A stretch of 64,000 nucleotides of DNA from Pseudomonas sp. PSB18 (GCF_014596565.1 NZ_NOIN01000006.1:1-64000); one strand, 5' to 3'; positions 1 through 8,469 are shown, numbered from the stretch's first letter. The notes: generated by a model from the sequence alone, not told the origin. Program-made: numbers and translations.

Positions 1-593
1 GCGTCTGGTACTCGGAACTGAGCGACATCTACCAGCAGCAGTATTTCAACCTGACCCACAGCCAGCCCATCGGCGACTGGACCCTGGGCGCCAACCTCGG
101 CTACTTCATCGGCAAGGAAAACGGCAGTGCCCTGGCCGGCGACTTGGACAACAAGACCGCCTTCGCCATGCTCTCGGCCAAGTACGGTGGCAACACCTTC
201 TACGTCGGTCTGCAAAAACTCAGCGGCGACGATGCCTGGATGCGCGTCAACGGCACCAGCGGCGGCACCCTGGCCAACGACAGCTACAACTCCAGCTACG
301 ACAACGCCAAGGAAAAATCCTGGCAAGTGCGCCACGACTTCAACTTCGCCGCCGTCGGCGTGCCGGGCCTGACCCTGATGAACCGCTACATCAGCGGTGA
401 CAACGTGCACACCGCCACGGTGGACGACGGCAAGGAATGGGGCCGTGAGAGCGAACTGGCGTACACCGTGCAGAGCGGTGCGCTGAAAAACCTCAATGTG
501 AAATGGCGCAATTCATCGCTGCGGCGAGACTTCAGCACCAATGAGTTCGATGAAAACCGCATCTTTATCAGCTACCCGATGAGTTTGTTGTAA
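1..593 (+). CDS. OprD-family outer-membrane porin, 3' part
   Basis: Only the C-terminal part (about 196 codons, read from base 3) lies in the window; the start is upstream. The translation shows alternating aromatic and polar beta-strands and OprD-like segments (WYSELSDIYQQQYFNL near the left edge, MNRYISGDN, a late DENRIFISYP). OprD porins are 16-18-strand outer-membrane channels for small anionic or basic substrates. The protein ends in SLL rather than a terminal aromatic residue, although FISYP lies just before. Its position upstream of uronate dehydrogenase, a lactonase and a TRAP transporter suggests uptake of hexuronates or aldarates. That substrate is inferred from neighbours only. Confidence 0.85.
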   Translation, partial: VWYSELSDIYQQQYFNLTHSQPIGDWTLGANLGYFIGKENGSALAGDLDNKTAFAMLSAKYGGNTFYVGLQKLSGDDAWMRVNGTSGGTLANDSYNSSYDNAKEKSWQVRHDFNFAAVGVPGLTLMNRYISGDNVHTATVDDGKEWGRESELAYTVQSGALKNLNVKWRNSSLRRDFSTNEFDENRIFISYPMSLL

Positions 594-640
594 GGCGGCT
601 GCGGTGGGTCTGCTGGATCAGATGGCGTTTGGGCTGCCGT

Positions 641-787
641 CATCGAGAGCAGGCTCGCTCCCACAGGGATGGCGGCAGGCATCACCGGCCCACTGTGGGA
701 GCGAGCCTGCTCGCGATGGCGGCGGTACATCCAACATCCATGCAAGCTGACCCACCGCTTTCGCGAGCAAGCTCGCTCCCACAGGGG
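641..787. repeat. REP cluster, three units
   Basis: Three copies of the local REP unit (core GTGGGAGCGAGCCTGCTCGCGA or its complement) lie at about 643-667, 692-719 and 761-787, in alternating orientation. They fill the space between the porin stop and udh. Their hairpins may protect or end the porin transcript, but there is no T-run. Confidence 0.85.
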
Positions 788-871
788 AGATCAGGTAAGG
801 ACAAGGATATTTTCCAGCGGTCAAACGGCAACCTATAACTGATACCTCTCACTGTTCGCTCAGGTAACTCC

Positions 872-1693
872 ATGACTACTACACACACTCGTCATCCTTT
901 CAATCGCCTGTTGTTGACCGGGGCCGCCGGCGGCCTGGGCAAAGTCCTGCGCGAACGCCTCAAGCCTTTCGCCCGGCACATTCGCCTGTCGGACATCGCC
1001 AACATGACCCCGGCCATCGATGAAAGCGAGGAAGTGGTGCTGTGCGACCTGTCCGATAAACAGGCGGTGCATCAACTGGTGGAGGGCGTCGATGCGATCC
1101 TGCATTTCGGTGGTGTTTCGGTAGAGCGCCCGTTCGAAGAAATCCTCGGCGCCAACATCAGCGGCGTGTTCCACATTTATGAAGCTGCGCGCAAGCACGG
1201 CGTCAAGCGCGTCATTTTCGCCAGCTCCAACCACGTCATCGGTTTCTACAAGCAGGACGAAGCCCTCGACGCCCTCTCCCCTCGCCGTCCGGACGGCTAC
1301 TACGGCCTGTCCAAGTCCTACGGCGAAGACATGGCCAGTTTCTACTTCGACCGCTACGGCATCGAGACCGTCAGCATCCGCATCGGCTCGTCGTTCGTCG
1401 AACCCCAGAACCGCCGGATGATGAGTACCTGGCTGAGCTACGACGACCTCACCCAACTGATCGAATGCTCGCTCTACACCCCGAAAGTCGGGCACACCGT
1501 GGTGTATGGCATGTCCGCCAACCGCGATGTCTGGTGGGACAACAGCCACGCTGCGCACTTGGGTTATCAGCCCAAGGACAGTTCCGAAATCTTCCGTGCC
1601 AAGGTCGAAGCCCAGCCGATGCCGGCCGCCGATGACCCGGCCAGGATCTACCAGGGCGGTGCTTTCGTAGCGGCCGGCCCGTTCGACGACTGA
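872..1693 (+). CDS. udh: NAD-dependent uronate dehydrogenase
   Basis: The 273-residue product is a short-chain dehydrogenase of the Pseudomonas/Agrobacterium uronate dehydrogenase type, whose members are about 265-275 residues. These oxidise D-galacturonate or D-glucuronate with NAD+ to the aldarolactone in the cytoplasm. Visible features are the glycine-rich Rossmann loop TGAAGGLG (residues 16-23), the active-site serines in ASSNH (117-121), and the catalytic YGLSK pair (Tyr144, Lys148). Start context is AGGTAACTCC-ATG. The next gene is the lactonase for the product, then a TRAP carrier, so this is the first committed step of an oxidative hexuronate pathway. The later enzymes (aldarate and keto-deoxy-glucarate dehydratases) are not in the window. 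Confidence 0.88.
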   Translation: MTTTHTRHPFNRLLLTGAAGGLGKVLRERLKPFARHIRLSDIANMTPAIDESEEVVLCDLSDKQAVHQLVEGVDAILHFGGVSVERPFEEILGANISGVFHIYEAARKHGVKRVIFASSNHVIGFYKQDEALDALSPRRPDGYYGLSKSYGEDMASFYFDRYGIETVSIRIGSSFVEPQNRRMMSTWLSYDDLTQLIECSLYTPKVGHTVVYGMSANRDVWWDNSHAAHLGYQPKDSSEIFRAKVEAQPMPAADDPARIYQGGAFVAAGPFDD

Positions 1694-1736
1694 TTCGCCT
1701 GTTTTTCATGGGATACGAATGCACAAGGGAATCACC

Positions 1737-2642
1737 ATGCAAGCTGAATTGATTGTCGACGCACGCAACGCCGTCGGGGAAAGCCCGGTGTGGGTCCCCG
1801 AAGAAAACGCGCTGTATTGGGTGGACATCCCCAGCGGCGGCCTGCAGTGCTGGAACGCCGGGACCGGCCAACTCAAGGGCTGGGAAGCCCCTGAAATGCT
1901 CGCCTGCATCGCTCGCCACCAGGACGGTGGCTGGATCGCCGGCATGGAGAGCGGTTTCTTCCGCCTGCACCCCAACGATGACGGCAGCCTCGACAGCGAA
2001 CTGTATGCGAACGTCGAACACAGCCGCACCGACATGCGCCTCAACGATGGTCGTTGCGACCGGCAGGGGCGCTTCTGGGCCGGCAGCATGGTGCTGAACA
2101 TGGGCGCCAACGTCGACCAGGGCCGGATGTACCGTTATGAGGCGGGACAGCGCAGCCCGGTCGAGGCGCAACTAAGCGGTTTCATCGTGCCCAACGGCCT
2201 CGGTTTCAGCCCGGACGGACGGACGATGTATCTCTCCGACTCCCACCCTTTGGTGCAGCAGATCTGGGCCTTCGACTACGACACCGACAGCGGCACGCCG
2301 TCCAACCGGCGGCTGTTCGTCGACATGCAGCCCTTGGCCGGACGACCCGACGGCGCGGCCGTGGATGCCGAAGGTTGCTACTGGATCTGCGCCAACGATG
2401 CCGGGCTGATCCATCGCTTTACCCCGGATGGCCGCTTGGACCGTTCGCTGGCCGTACCGGTGAAGAAACCGACGATGTGCGCCTTTGGCGGCAGCCGTCT
2501 GGACACCCTGTTCGTCACCTCGATCCGCCCAGGCGACGACAACGACCCGCAATCCCTGGCCGGGGGCGTGTTCGCCCTCAACCCTGGGGTCAAGGGCCTG
2601 GCTGAACCCGCATTCGGAGAATTGAAGCACTCCACAAACTGA
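1737..2642 (+). CDS. SMP-30/gluconolactonase-family lactonase (aldarolactonase)
   Basis: This 301-residue six-bladed beta-propeller hydrolase of the SMP-30/Gnl/RGN family carries the metal-site signatures GESPVW near the start, LNDGRCDRQGRFWAG in the middle, and PNGLGFSPDG followed by YLSDS. Such enzymes hydrolyse sugar lactones. Directly after udh, the expected substrate is the galactaro- or glucarolactone made by Udh. An in-frame ATG exists 18 nt upstream at 1719, but AAGGGA sits 7 nt before the ATG at 1737, which is preferred. The gene is probably co-transcribed with udh (43-nt gap) and with the TRAP genes. Confidence 0.82.
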   Translation: MQAELIVDARNAVGESPVWVPEENALYWVDIPSGGLQCWNAGTGQLKGWEAPEMLACIARHQDGGWIAGMESGFFRLHPNDDGSLDSELYANVEHSRTDMRLNDGRCDRQGRFWAGSMVLNMGANVDQGRMYRYEAGQRSPVEAQLSGFIVPNGLGFSPDGRTMYLSDSHPLVQQIWAFDYDTDSGTPSNRRLFVDMQPLAGRPDGAAVDAEGCYWICANDAGLIHRFTPDGRLDRSLAVPVKKPTMCAFGGSRLDTLFVTSIRPGDDNDPQSLAGGVFALNPGVKGLAEPAFGELKHSTN

Positions 2643-2676
2643 CCTGCATGGCCGCTTCACCGGATGAGCACATAAA

Positions 2677-2684
2677 AACAACAA
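2677..2684 (+). promoter_or_regulatory. Candidate Crc/Hfq A-rich motif (AACAACAA)
   Basis: AACAACAA exactly fits the AANAANAA motif through which Hfq with Crc represses translation in Pseudomonas. It ends 4 nt before the GGAG ribosome-binding site of the TRAP binding-protein gene, where bound Hfq would block ribosomes. This is an inference from sequence; no structure or binding data are available here. Confidence 0.5.
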
Positions 2685-2699
2685 CACTGGAGATTGATC

Positions 2700-3668
2700 A
2701 TGAATTTCAAACGCACGCTTTTGATCGCCGCTTTGCCCCTGGCCTTTCTGGCTCAGGCGGCTCATGCCCTCGATATCAAGATCGCCGACATCCACCCCAA
2801 GGGCTACCCGACCGTGGTCGCCGAGGAATCCATGGGTAAAACCCTGGAAAAGGAGAGCAACGGCGAGTTGAAGTTCAAGTATTTCCCAGGTGGCGTACTG
2901 GGCTCTGAAAAAGAAGTCATCGAGCAGATGCAAGCCGGCGCAATCCAGATGTCCCGCGTCAGCCTGGGTATCGTCGGCCCTGTGGTGCCGGACGTAAACG
3001 TCTTCAACATGCCGTTCATCTTCCGCGACCAGGCCCACATGCGCGCCGTCATCGACGGTGAAGTGGGCGATGCGATCCTCGACCGGATCACCAACTCCGA
3101 GTTCGGCCTGGTGGCCCTGGCCTGGATGGACGGCGGCACGCGCAACCTCTACACCAAGAAGCCAGTGCGCAAGCTCGAAGACCTCAAGGGCATGAAGATT
3201 CGTGTGCAGGGCAACCCGATGTTCATCGAAACCATCAACGCCATGGGCGGCAACGGTATTGCGATGGACACCGGCGAGATCTTCAGCGCCCTGCAGACCG
3301 GCGTGATCGACGGCGCGGAAAACAACCCGCCGACCATGCTCGAGCACAACCACTACCAGAACGCCCCGTACTACAGCCTGACCGGTCACCTGATCCTGCC
3401 CGAGCCGATCGTGATGTCGAAAATCACCTGGAACAAGCTCACGCCGGCGCAGCAGGACATGGTGAAAAAAGCCGCCAAGGCGGCCCAGGCCGAAGAGCGC
3501 GTGCTGTGGGACAAGAAGTCCGCCGCCAGTGAAGAAAAACTCAAGGCTGCCGGCGTCGAGTTCATCACCGTCGACAAGAAACCTTTCTACGACGCCACCG
3601 CACCGATCCGGGCCAAATACGGCGCGCCATACGCCGATCTGATCAAGCGTATCGAAGCGGTCCAATAA
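2700..3668 (+). CDS. TRAP transporter solute-binding protein (DctP family)
   Basis: A 322-residue periplasmic receptor with a clear signal peptide (residues 1-22, ending in AHA). It has the DctP-type fold: KIADIHPKGYPT at the mature N-terminus, the region around KIRVQGNPMFIE that holds the arginine used to bind carboxylates, and the conserved GVIDGAENNP loop. The ATG at 2700 is preferred over a TTG six bases upstream because GGAG lies at the right distance. Its ligand is probably a hexuronate, inferred from udh and the lactonase upstream. It is followed by small and large permease genes. An A-rich Crc/Hfq-like motif precedes the ribosome site. Confidence 0.88.
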   Translation: MNFKRTLLIAALPLAFLAQAAHALDIKIADIHPKGYPTVVAEESMGKTLEKESNGELKFKYFPGGVLGSEKEVIEQMQAGAIQMSRVSLGIVGPVVPDVNVFNMPFIFRDQAHMRAVIDGEVGDAILDRITNSEFGLVALAWMDGGTRNLYTKKPVRKLEDLKGMKIRVQGNPMFIETINAMGGNGIAMDTGEIFSALQTGVIDGAENNPPTMLEHNHYQNAPYYSLTGHLILPEPIVMSKITWNKLTPAQQDMVKKAAKAAQAEERVLWDKKSAASEEKLKAAGVEFITVDKKPFYDATAPIRAKYGAPYADLIKRIEAVQ

Positions 3669-3698
3669 CCCCTCTCGATCTGTATTCATGAAAAGGCT

Positions 3699-3727
3699 GG
3701 GCGCGCCTGCGGTTAAAAGGCGCGCCC
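3699..3727 (+). promoter_or_regulatory. Intercistronic GC-rich hairpin between TRAP receptor and permease genes
   Basis: GGGCGCGCCT and its perfect complement AGGCGCGCCC flank a 9-nt loop. The hairpin lies 30 nt after the receptor stop and 17 nt before the permease start and has no T-run. Such hairpins can stabilise upstream mRNA or partly stop transcription, giving more binding protein than permease. Confidence 0.6.
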
Positions 3728-3744
3728 GGTTACGGTGGAACCCG

Positions 3745-4272
3745 ATGAAGAATTTACTGCTGCGTATCAACGACACGATTTACATGACTTGCATCTGGGT
3801 GGCCGGCCTTTCTGTCCTTGCCGTTGCGCTGATGATTCCGTGGGGGGTGTTTGCCCGCTACGTACTCGGTACCGGCTCAAGCTGGCCAGAGCCCACCGCC
3901 ATCTTGCTGATGATCGTCTTTACCTTCATCGGTGCCGCCGCCAGCTACCGCTCCGGCTCGCACATGGCCGTGGACATGGTCACCAGCCGGCTGCCTCCAC
4001 GCTGGCAGACCCTGGCTTCGGTTTTCACCCAGCTCTTGATGGCCGCGGTGTGCATTTTCATGACCATCTGGGGCACCAAGCTGTGCATGACCACCTGGAA
4101 TCAATTCATGAGCGCCATCCCCACCCTGCGCGTCGGCATCACCTACATGCCGATCCCGGTCGGTGGTTTCCTGACACTGATTTTTGTCCTGGAAAAGCTC
4201 TTGCTGGGTGATCAAAGCAAGCGTCGGGTCGTGCAGTTCGACCTGGTTGAAGAAAACGAAGGTGCCGCTTAA
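3745..4272 (+). CDS. TRAP transporter small permease (DctQ family)
   Basis: This 175-residue membrane protein has four predicted transmembrane segments and the family region WGVFARYVLGTGSSWPEPTA, typical of the small subunit of tripartite ATP-independent periplasmic transporters. The open frame extends upstream to 3688, but that extension overlaps the intercistronic hairpin, so the ATG at 3745 (MKNLLLRIND) is chosen. The stop codon TAA shares one base with the next ATG (TAATG), so translation of the large permease is probably coupled. It works with the receptor at 2700 and the large subunit at 4272 for sodium-driven uptake of an organic acid. Confidence 0.87.
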   Translation: MKNLLLRINDTIYMTCIWVAGLSVLAVALMIPWGVFARYVLGTGSSWPEPTAILLMIVFTFIGAAASYRSGSHMAVDMVTSRLPPRWQTLASVFTQLLMAAVCIFMTIWGTKLCMTTWNQFMSAIPTLRVGITYMPIPVGGFLTLIFVLEKLLLGDQSKRRVVQFDLVEENEGAA

Positions 4273-5552
4273 TGGACGCTCTGATTCTGCTGGGCAGTTT
4301 TTTGTTGTTGATCCTGATCGGCATGCCGGTCGCCTACGCGCTGGGCGCTGCCGCCCTGATCGGGGCGTGGTGGATCGATATTCCGTTCCAGGCCATGATG
4401 ATTCAGATAACGGGCGGCGTGAACAAATTCTCGTTGCTGGCCATTCCCTTCTTCGTCCTGGCCGGTGCGATCATGGCCGAGGGCGGCATGTCCCGCCGGT
4501 TGGTGGCCTTTGCCAGTGTGTTGGTAGGCTTCGTGCGCGGTGGCCTGTCATTGGTCAACCTCGTGGCCTCGAGTTTTTTCGGCGCGATCTCCGGTTCCTC
4601 GGTAGCCGATACCGCTTCGGTCGGTTCGGTGCTGATCCCGGAAATGGAACGCCGCGGCTATCCGCGTGAGTTCGCCACCGCCGTCACCGTCAGTGGTTCG
4701 GTGCAAGCGCTGCTGACACCCCCCAGCCACAACGCGGTGCTGTACTCCCTCGCCGCTGGCGGCACCGTTTCCATCGGATCGCTGTTCATGGCCGGCATCG
4801 TCCCCGGCATCATGATGAACCTCTGCCTGATGGCGCTGTGCCTGGTCTTTGCCAGAAAACGCAATTACCCCAAGGGCGAGGTGATTCCGCTCAAGCAAGC
4901 GTTGAAGATCTGCAAGGAAGCCATGTGGGGCATGATGACCCTGTTCATCATCCTGGGCGGCATTCTCTCGGGTGTTTTCACCGCCACCGAGTCGGCCGCC
5001 ATTGCCGTGGTCTGGGCATTCTTCGTGACCATGTGCGTCTACCGCGACTACAAGTGGAGCGAGTTGCCAAAACTGATGCACCGTACGGTACGCACCATCT
5101 CCATCGTGATGATCCTGATCGGCTTCGCCGCCAGCTTCGGCTACATCATGACGCTGATGGAAATCCCGGCGAAGATCACCACCGCGTTCCTGACCTTGTC
5201 GGACAACCGCTACGTGATCCTGATGTGCATCAACGTGATGTTGCTGCTGCTCGGCACCGTGATGGACATGGCACCGCTGATCCTGATCCTGACGCCAATC
5301 CTGATGCCGGTGATCATGGGCATCGGCGTCGACCCGGTGCAGTTCGGCATGATCATGCTGGTGAACCTGGGTATCGGCCTGATCACGCCACCGGTGGGCG
5401 CGGTGCTGTTCGTGGGTTCCGCCATCGGCAAGGTCAGCATCGAATCCACCGTCAAGGCCCTGCTGCCGTTCTACGCCATGTTGTTCCTGGTACTGATGCT
5501 GGTGACTTACGTCCCCGCCATTTCGCTGTGGTTGCCGCATCTGGTGTTGTAA
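4272..5552 (+). CDS. TRAP transporter large permease (DctM family)
   Basis: A 426-residue, very hydrophobic protein of usual DctM length with about 12 membrane segments. Family signatures include an N-terminal GMPVAYALGAAALIG, the SGSSVADTASVGS motif (around residues 100-112), LTPPSHNAVLYS, and TPPVGAVLFVGSAIGK near the C-terminus. It is the ion-coupled transport subunit. Its ATG overlaps the stop of the small subunit by one base. Together with the receptor it is probably the hexuronate importer of this locus. Downstream lies a REP-rich spacer, which likely marks the operon end. Confidence 0.9.
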   Translation: MDALILLGSFLLLILIGMPVAYALGAAALIGAWWIDIPFQAMMIQITGGVNKFSLLAIPFFVLAGAIMAEGGMSRRLVAFASVLVGFVRGGLSLVNLVASSFFGAISGSSVADTASVGSVLIPEMERRGYPREFATAVTVSGSVQALLTPPSHNAVLYSLAAGGTVSIGSLFMAGIVPGIMMNLCLMALCLVFARKRNYPKGEVIPLKQALKICKEAMWGMMTLFIILGGILSGVFTATESAAIAVVWAFFVTMCVYRDYKWSELPKLMHRTVRTISIVMILIGFAASFGYIMTLMEIPAKITTAFLTLSDNRYVILMCINVMLLLLGTVMDMAPLILILTPILMPVIMGIGVDPVQFGMIMLVNLGIGLITPPVGAVLFVGSAIGKVSIESTVKALLPFYAMLFLVLMLVTYVPAISLWLPHLVL

Positions 5553-5574
5553 TCCCATAAGCGAGCAAGCCCCC

Positions 5575-5700
5575 TTGTGGCGAGGGAGCTTGCTGTGGGA
5601 GCAAGGCTTGCCCGCGATGAAGTCAATGCGGTTTTACTTTGAAACCGTCTCGCCTTTTTCGCGGGCAAGCCTTGCTCCCACAGCCAAGCTCCCTCGCCAC
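5575..5700. repeat. Nested REP palindrome, two repeat families
   Basis: The outer arms are a GTGGCGAGGGAGCTTG-type repeat (5578-5593) and its near complement at 5684-5700. The inner arms are a CTGTGGGAGCAAGGCTTGCC-type REP (5593-5618) and its complement (5659-5683). The whole forms a cruciform-capable inverted repeat of about 125 bp between the TRAP operon and the epimerase gene. Confidence 0.8.
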
Positions 5701-5744
5701 AACAGCGTTCGCATTAGACCTTCTCCCCAGCAGGCAAGATAATC

Positions 5745-6614
5745 ATGATGCCACCCCTCCTGCACCTCGAAGACGAACTCACCCACCTCACCGTGGCGCC
5801 TCACCTGGGTGCCAGCCTGGTCAGTTGGACCTTGCGCAGCAACGGCCAGCCTCTGTTGCGCCCGCCCGCACCCCAGGCGCTGGAAAACCGCCTGCCCGGC
5901 AAGCTCGGCTGTTTTCCATTGATCCCCTGGTCGAACCGGATCGCCAACGGCGGCTTCGATTGTCCCGGCGGCTGGCTGGCATTGGAGGCCAACAGCCCCA
6001 ACGATCCTTTTCCGATTCACGGCAGCGCCTGGCAACAAGCGTGGCAGGTGATCGAACAGGGCCCTCAGGAGGCATTGCTGCAACTGCACAGCCAATACCC
6101 GTTCGCCTATTGCGCCAGCCTGCGCATCCGCCTGGACGGCGGCCAATTGCAGCTATCGATGCAGGTTACCCACCTGGCCGAACAGCCGGCCTGGCATGGG
6201 TTGGGCTTGCATCCCTACTTTCCCCGGACCATTAACACCCGCCTGCAGACCCGCGCCACCCACGTCTGGTTGTGCGACGCCACGAAACTGCCGACGCAGT
6301 TGAGTGACCTCCCCGCGCACTGGGACTTCCAGCAGCCTCGCGTGCTGCCGGATACCCTCGTGGACAATGGTTTCGGCGGTTGGGACGGACACTGCCTGAT
6401 CGAGCAGCCCGACCTGGGCTATGCATTGGAATGCCAAGCCAGCGGCAGCGATTATTTCCTGCTGTACTGCCCCGTGGGCCTGGATTTCTTTTGCATCGAA
6501 CCGGTCAGCCACCCGGTCAATGCCCATCACCTGCCAGGGAGGCCGGGGCTGCGCCTGCTGGAGCAAGGACAGTCGGTGGCGTTGGGGTTTTCGATGCGGT
6601 GCAAGCCACTGTAA
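5745..6614 (+). CDS. Aldose 1-epimerase (mutarotase) family protein
   Basis: This 289-residue cytoplasmic protein belongs to the galactose mutarotase-like superfamily. Conserved features are GCFPLIPWSNRIANG, FPIHGSAWQQAWQV with the catalytic-type histidine, and GLGLHPYFP with the second histidine; an acidic residue near FCIEPVSHPVNA is the likely general base. It would interconvert alpha and beta sugar anomers. Placed downstream of the uronate genes, it may supply the anomer used by Udh, but a REP spacer separates them and it may have its own promoter. Two adjacent ATG codons (5745, 5748) are possible starts. Confidence 0.82.
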   Translation: MMPPLLHLEDELTHLTVAPHLGASLVSWTLRSNGQPLLRPPAPQALENRLPGKLGCFPLIPWSNRIANGGFDCPGGWLALEANSPNDPFPIHGSAWQQAWQVIEQGPQEALLQLHSQYPFAYCASLRIRLDGGQLQLSMQVTHLAEQPAWHGLGLHPYFPRTINTRLQTRATHVWLCDATKLPTQLSDLPAHWDFQQPRVLPDTLVDNGFGGWDGHCLIEQPDLGYALECQASGSDYFLLYCPVGLDFFCIEPVSHPVNAHHLPGRPGLRLLEQGQSVALGFSMRCKPL

Positions 6615-6616
6615 TC

Positions 6617-6645
6617 CTGTGGGGGGCGAGCCTTGCTCCCACACT
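6617..6645. repeat. Single REP unit
   Basis: One REP hairpin (CTGTGGGGGGCGAGCCTTGC then TCCCACAC) lies between the convergent epimerase and exporter genes and may serve both 3' ends. Confidence 0.6.
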
Positions 6646-6666
6646 GGCTTTCCACAGCTGCGCACA

Positions 6667-7467
6667 TTACGCCCGCACCCACATGTACACCGCCACCCCC
6701 AGACACACCCCGGCAAATCCCACTTGCAACACCCGGGCCGGGACCCGGGACGCCAGCCGTCGGCCCAGCAGCATTCCGACAATGCTGGCGACGATGAACA
6801 CTGCCCCGACCTGATCGATACGCACCCCGGCATGAAAAGCCCCCACCACGCCGATCAGAGAAATCAGGCTGATGACCATCAGCGAGGTGGCGACGATCCC
6901 GCGCATCTGCACGTCGGTCAGTTGCTTGAACGCCGGCACGATCAGGAAACCGCCGCCCACGCCCAGCAGGCCGGACACCACGCCGGTCACGGCGCCGAGC
7001 GTCGCCAGCGTGGCGGTACAGCGCGGAGTCCAGGCCAGGCGCCCGGTCTGGCGGTCGAGCATGCAGTTCTTCTGGCCCCAACTGGCCGCGCCGTGGTCGC
7101 TCGGCCCCGGCTGCGCGCGCTCCCGCCGCAACATGCGCACCGCCACCAGCACCATCAACAAACTGAACAGGATCATCAGGATTTTTTCCGGGAGCTGATG
7201 GGCCAGGAAAATGCCCAACGGCGAAAACACCGCCCCCAGCAATGCAATCAGCAACGCCGCGCGATAGCGCACCAGGCCGTGGCGCAAGCCATCGATGGCG
7301 CCCACCGCCGCCGCACTGCCCACGGCGAACAACGCCACGGGCGCGGCCTGGGTCATGGTCAAGCCCAGGCCCAGCACTAACGCCGGCACCGCGAGGATAC
7401 CTCCGCCCGCCCCGGTCAACCCCAGGACCAGGCCCATGACCACGCCGAAAAAACTTGCCAGTAACAT
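6667..7467 (-). CDS. TauE/SafE-family sulfite/anion exporter
   Basis: A 266-residue inner-membrane protein with seven to eight hydrophobic segments in two halves, each carrying the family glycine motif (GLTGAGGGILAVPALV near residue 18; GLLGVGGGFLIVPAF in the second half). The family exports sulfite, sulfonates or related sulfur anions. The open frame runs upstream to 7593, but the ATG at 7467 (MLLASFFG) starts directly before the first membrane helix and is preferred. It is divergent from a persulfide dioxygenase-like gene, a pairing common in sulfide detoxification, where sulfite made by the dioxygenase is exported. Confidence 0.83.
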   Translation of the reverse strand: MLLASFFGVVMGLVLGLTGAGGGILAVPALVLGLGLTMTQAAPVALFAVGSAAAVGAIDGLRHGLVRYRAALLIALLGAVFSPLGIFLAHQLPEKILMILFSLLMVLVAVRMLRRERAQPGPSDHGAASWGQKNCMLDRQTGRLAWTPRCTATLATLGAVTGVVSGLLGVGGGFLIVPAFKQLTDVQMRGIVATSLMVISLISLIGVVGAFHAGVRIDQVGAVFIVASIVGMLLGRRLASRVPARVLQVGFAGVCLGVAVYMWVRA

Positions 7468-7605
7468 AGGTTCTCTCAAGCCGCGCACACCTGTTGGCAG
7501 GTGCGATCGCATTTGCAGGACGCCTTGGCCCTCACTAAGCTGCGGACCATATGTTGTAAACCTCAGGTGTTGCAACCGGTTCTCCTTCCGCACAGGTTAG
7601 TCGTC

Positions 7606-8469
7606 ATGCCCGCGCAGATCCAAAGCTTCCTCGACCCCGCTTCAAAGACCTACACCCATGTCGTTTATGAACGGGACGCAGGGCAATGCGCGGTGGTCGA
7701 TCCGGTGCTCGATTACGACCCGGCCTCGGGGCGCAGCGGCACCACGCAGGCCGACCGGGTGATCGCGTTCGTGCGGGAACACCGGTTGACCGTGCAATGG
7801 CTGCTGGAGACCCACGCCCATGCCGATCACCTCTCCGCCGCGCCCTACCTGCGTCGGGAGCTGGGTGGCAAGATCGCCATCGGCCAGTCCATCGGCCAGG
7901 TCCAGAACGTCTTCAAGGCGCTGTTCAACCTCGAAGCGCAGTTTGCCGTGGACGGTTCGCAGTTCGATCATTTGTTCGGCCCCGATGAAACCTTCTTCAT
8001 CGGCAACCTCAAGGCCACCGCGTTGCACGTGCCCGGCCATACCCCGGCGGACATGGCCTACCTGATCGACGACGATGTGATCCTGGTGGGCGATACGCTG
8101 TTCATGCCCGATGTCGGCAGCGCCCGTTGCGACTTCCCTGGCGGCAACGCCCACCAGCTCTACGCCTCGATCCGCAGATTGCTGGCCTTCCCCGCCAGCG
8201 TGCGGCTGTATGTGTGCCATGACTATCCGCCGGATCATCGCGAGCCCCACTGCATGAGCACCGTGGGCGAACAGCGCCAGCACAATATCCATGTTCACGA
8301 CGGCATCGACGAAGCCACCTTCGTCGCGATGCGCACCCAGCGCGACGCCACGTTGGGCATGCCGACGCTGCTGTTGCCGGCGATCCAGGTCAATGTGCGG
8401 GCAGGCAACTTGCCGCCGGCCGAAGCCAATGGCGTGACGTACCTGAAGATTCCGCTCAACCAGCTTTGA
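7606..8469 (+). CDS. Persulfide dioxygenase-like metallo-beta-lactamase-fold hydrolase
   Basis: The 287-residue protein has the metallo-hydrolase motif THAHADHL, a third histidine in HVPGHTPAD, the bridging aspartate in VGDTLFMPD, and a last histidine in VCHDYPPD. The SARCDFPGG segment after the bridging aspartate is typical of the ETHE1/Blh-like persulfide dioxygenase branch rather than glyoxalase II. It would oxidise glutathione persulfide to sulfite with a single iron. The start at 7606 (MPAQIQSF) fits the family N-terminus; the frame runs further upstream without support. It shares its upstream region with the divergent TauE exporter. The ArsR-type sulfide regulator and rhodanese or quinone reductase often found alongside are absent here. 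Confidence 0.82.
   Translation: MPAQIQSFLDPASKTYTHVVYERDAGQCAVVDPVLDYDPASGRSGTTQADRVIAFVREHRLTVQWLLETHAHADHLSAAPYLRRELGGKIAIGQSIGQVQNVFKALFNLEAQFAVDGSQFDHLFGPDETFFIGNLKATALHVPGHTPADMAYLIDDDVILVGDTLFMPDVGSARCDFPGGNAHQLYASIRRLLAFPASVRLYVCHDYPPDHREPHCMSTVGEQRQHNIHVHDGIDEATFVAMRTQRDATLGMPTLLLPAIQVNVRAGNLPPAEANGVTYLKIPLNQL

Noticed and set aside
618..888. Short open frames over the REP cluster between porin and udh
   Set aside because: They encode REP-derived peptides with the same sequence pattern as other intergenic REPs.
2172..3776. 534-codon minus-strand open frame across the lactonase and TRAP genes
   Set aside because: Shadow of recognised genes with strong motifs on the plus strand.
7480..7510. 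CACCTG-TTGG-CAGGTG hairpin in the TauE/hydrolase spacer
   Set aside because: Only 6 bp of stem and no neighbouring motif; noted but not enough for an operator.
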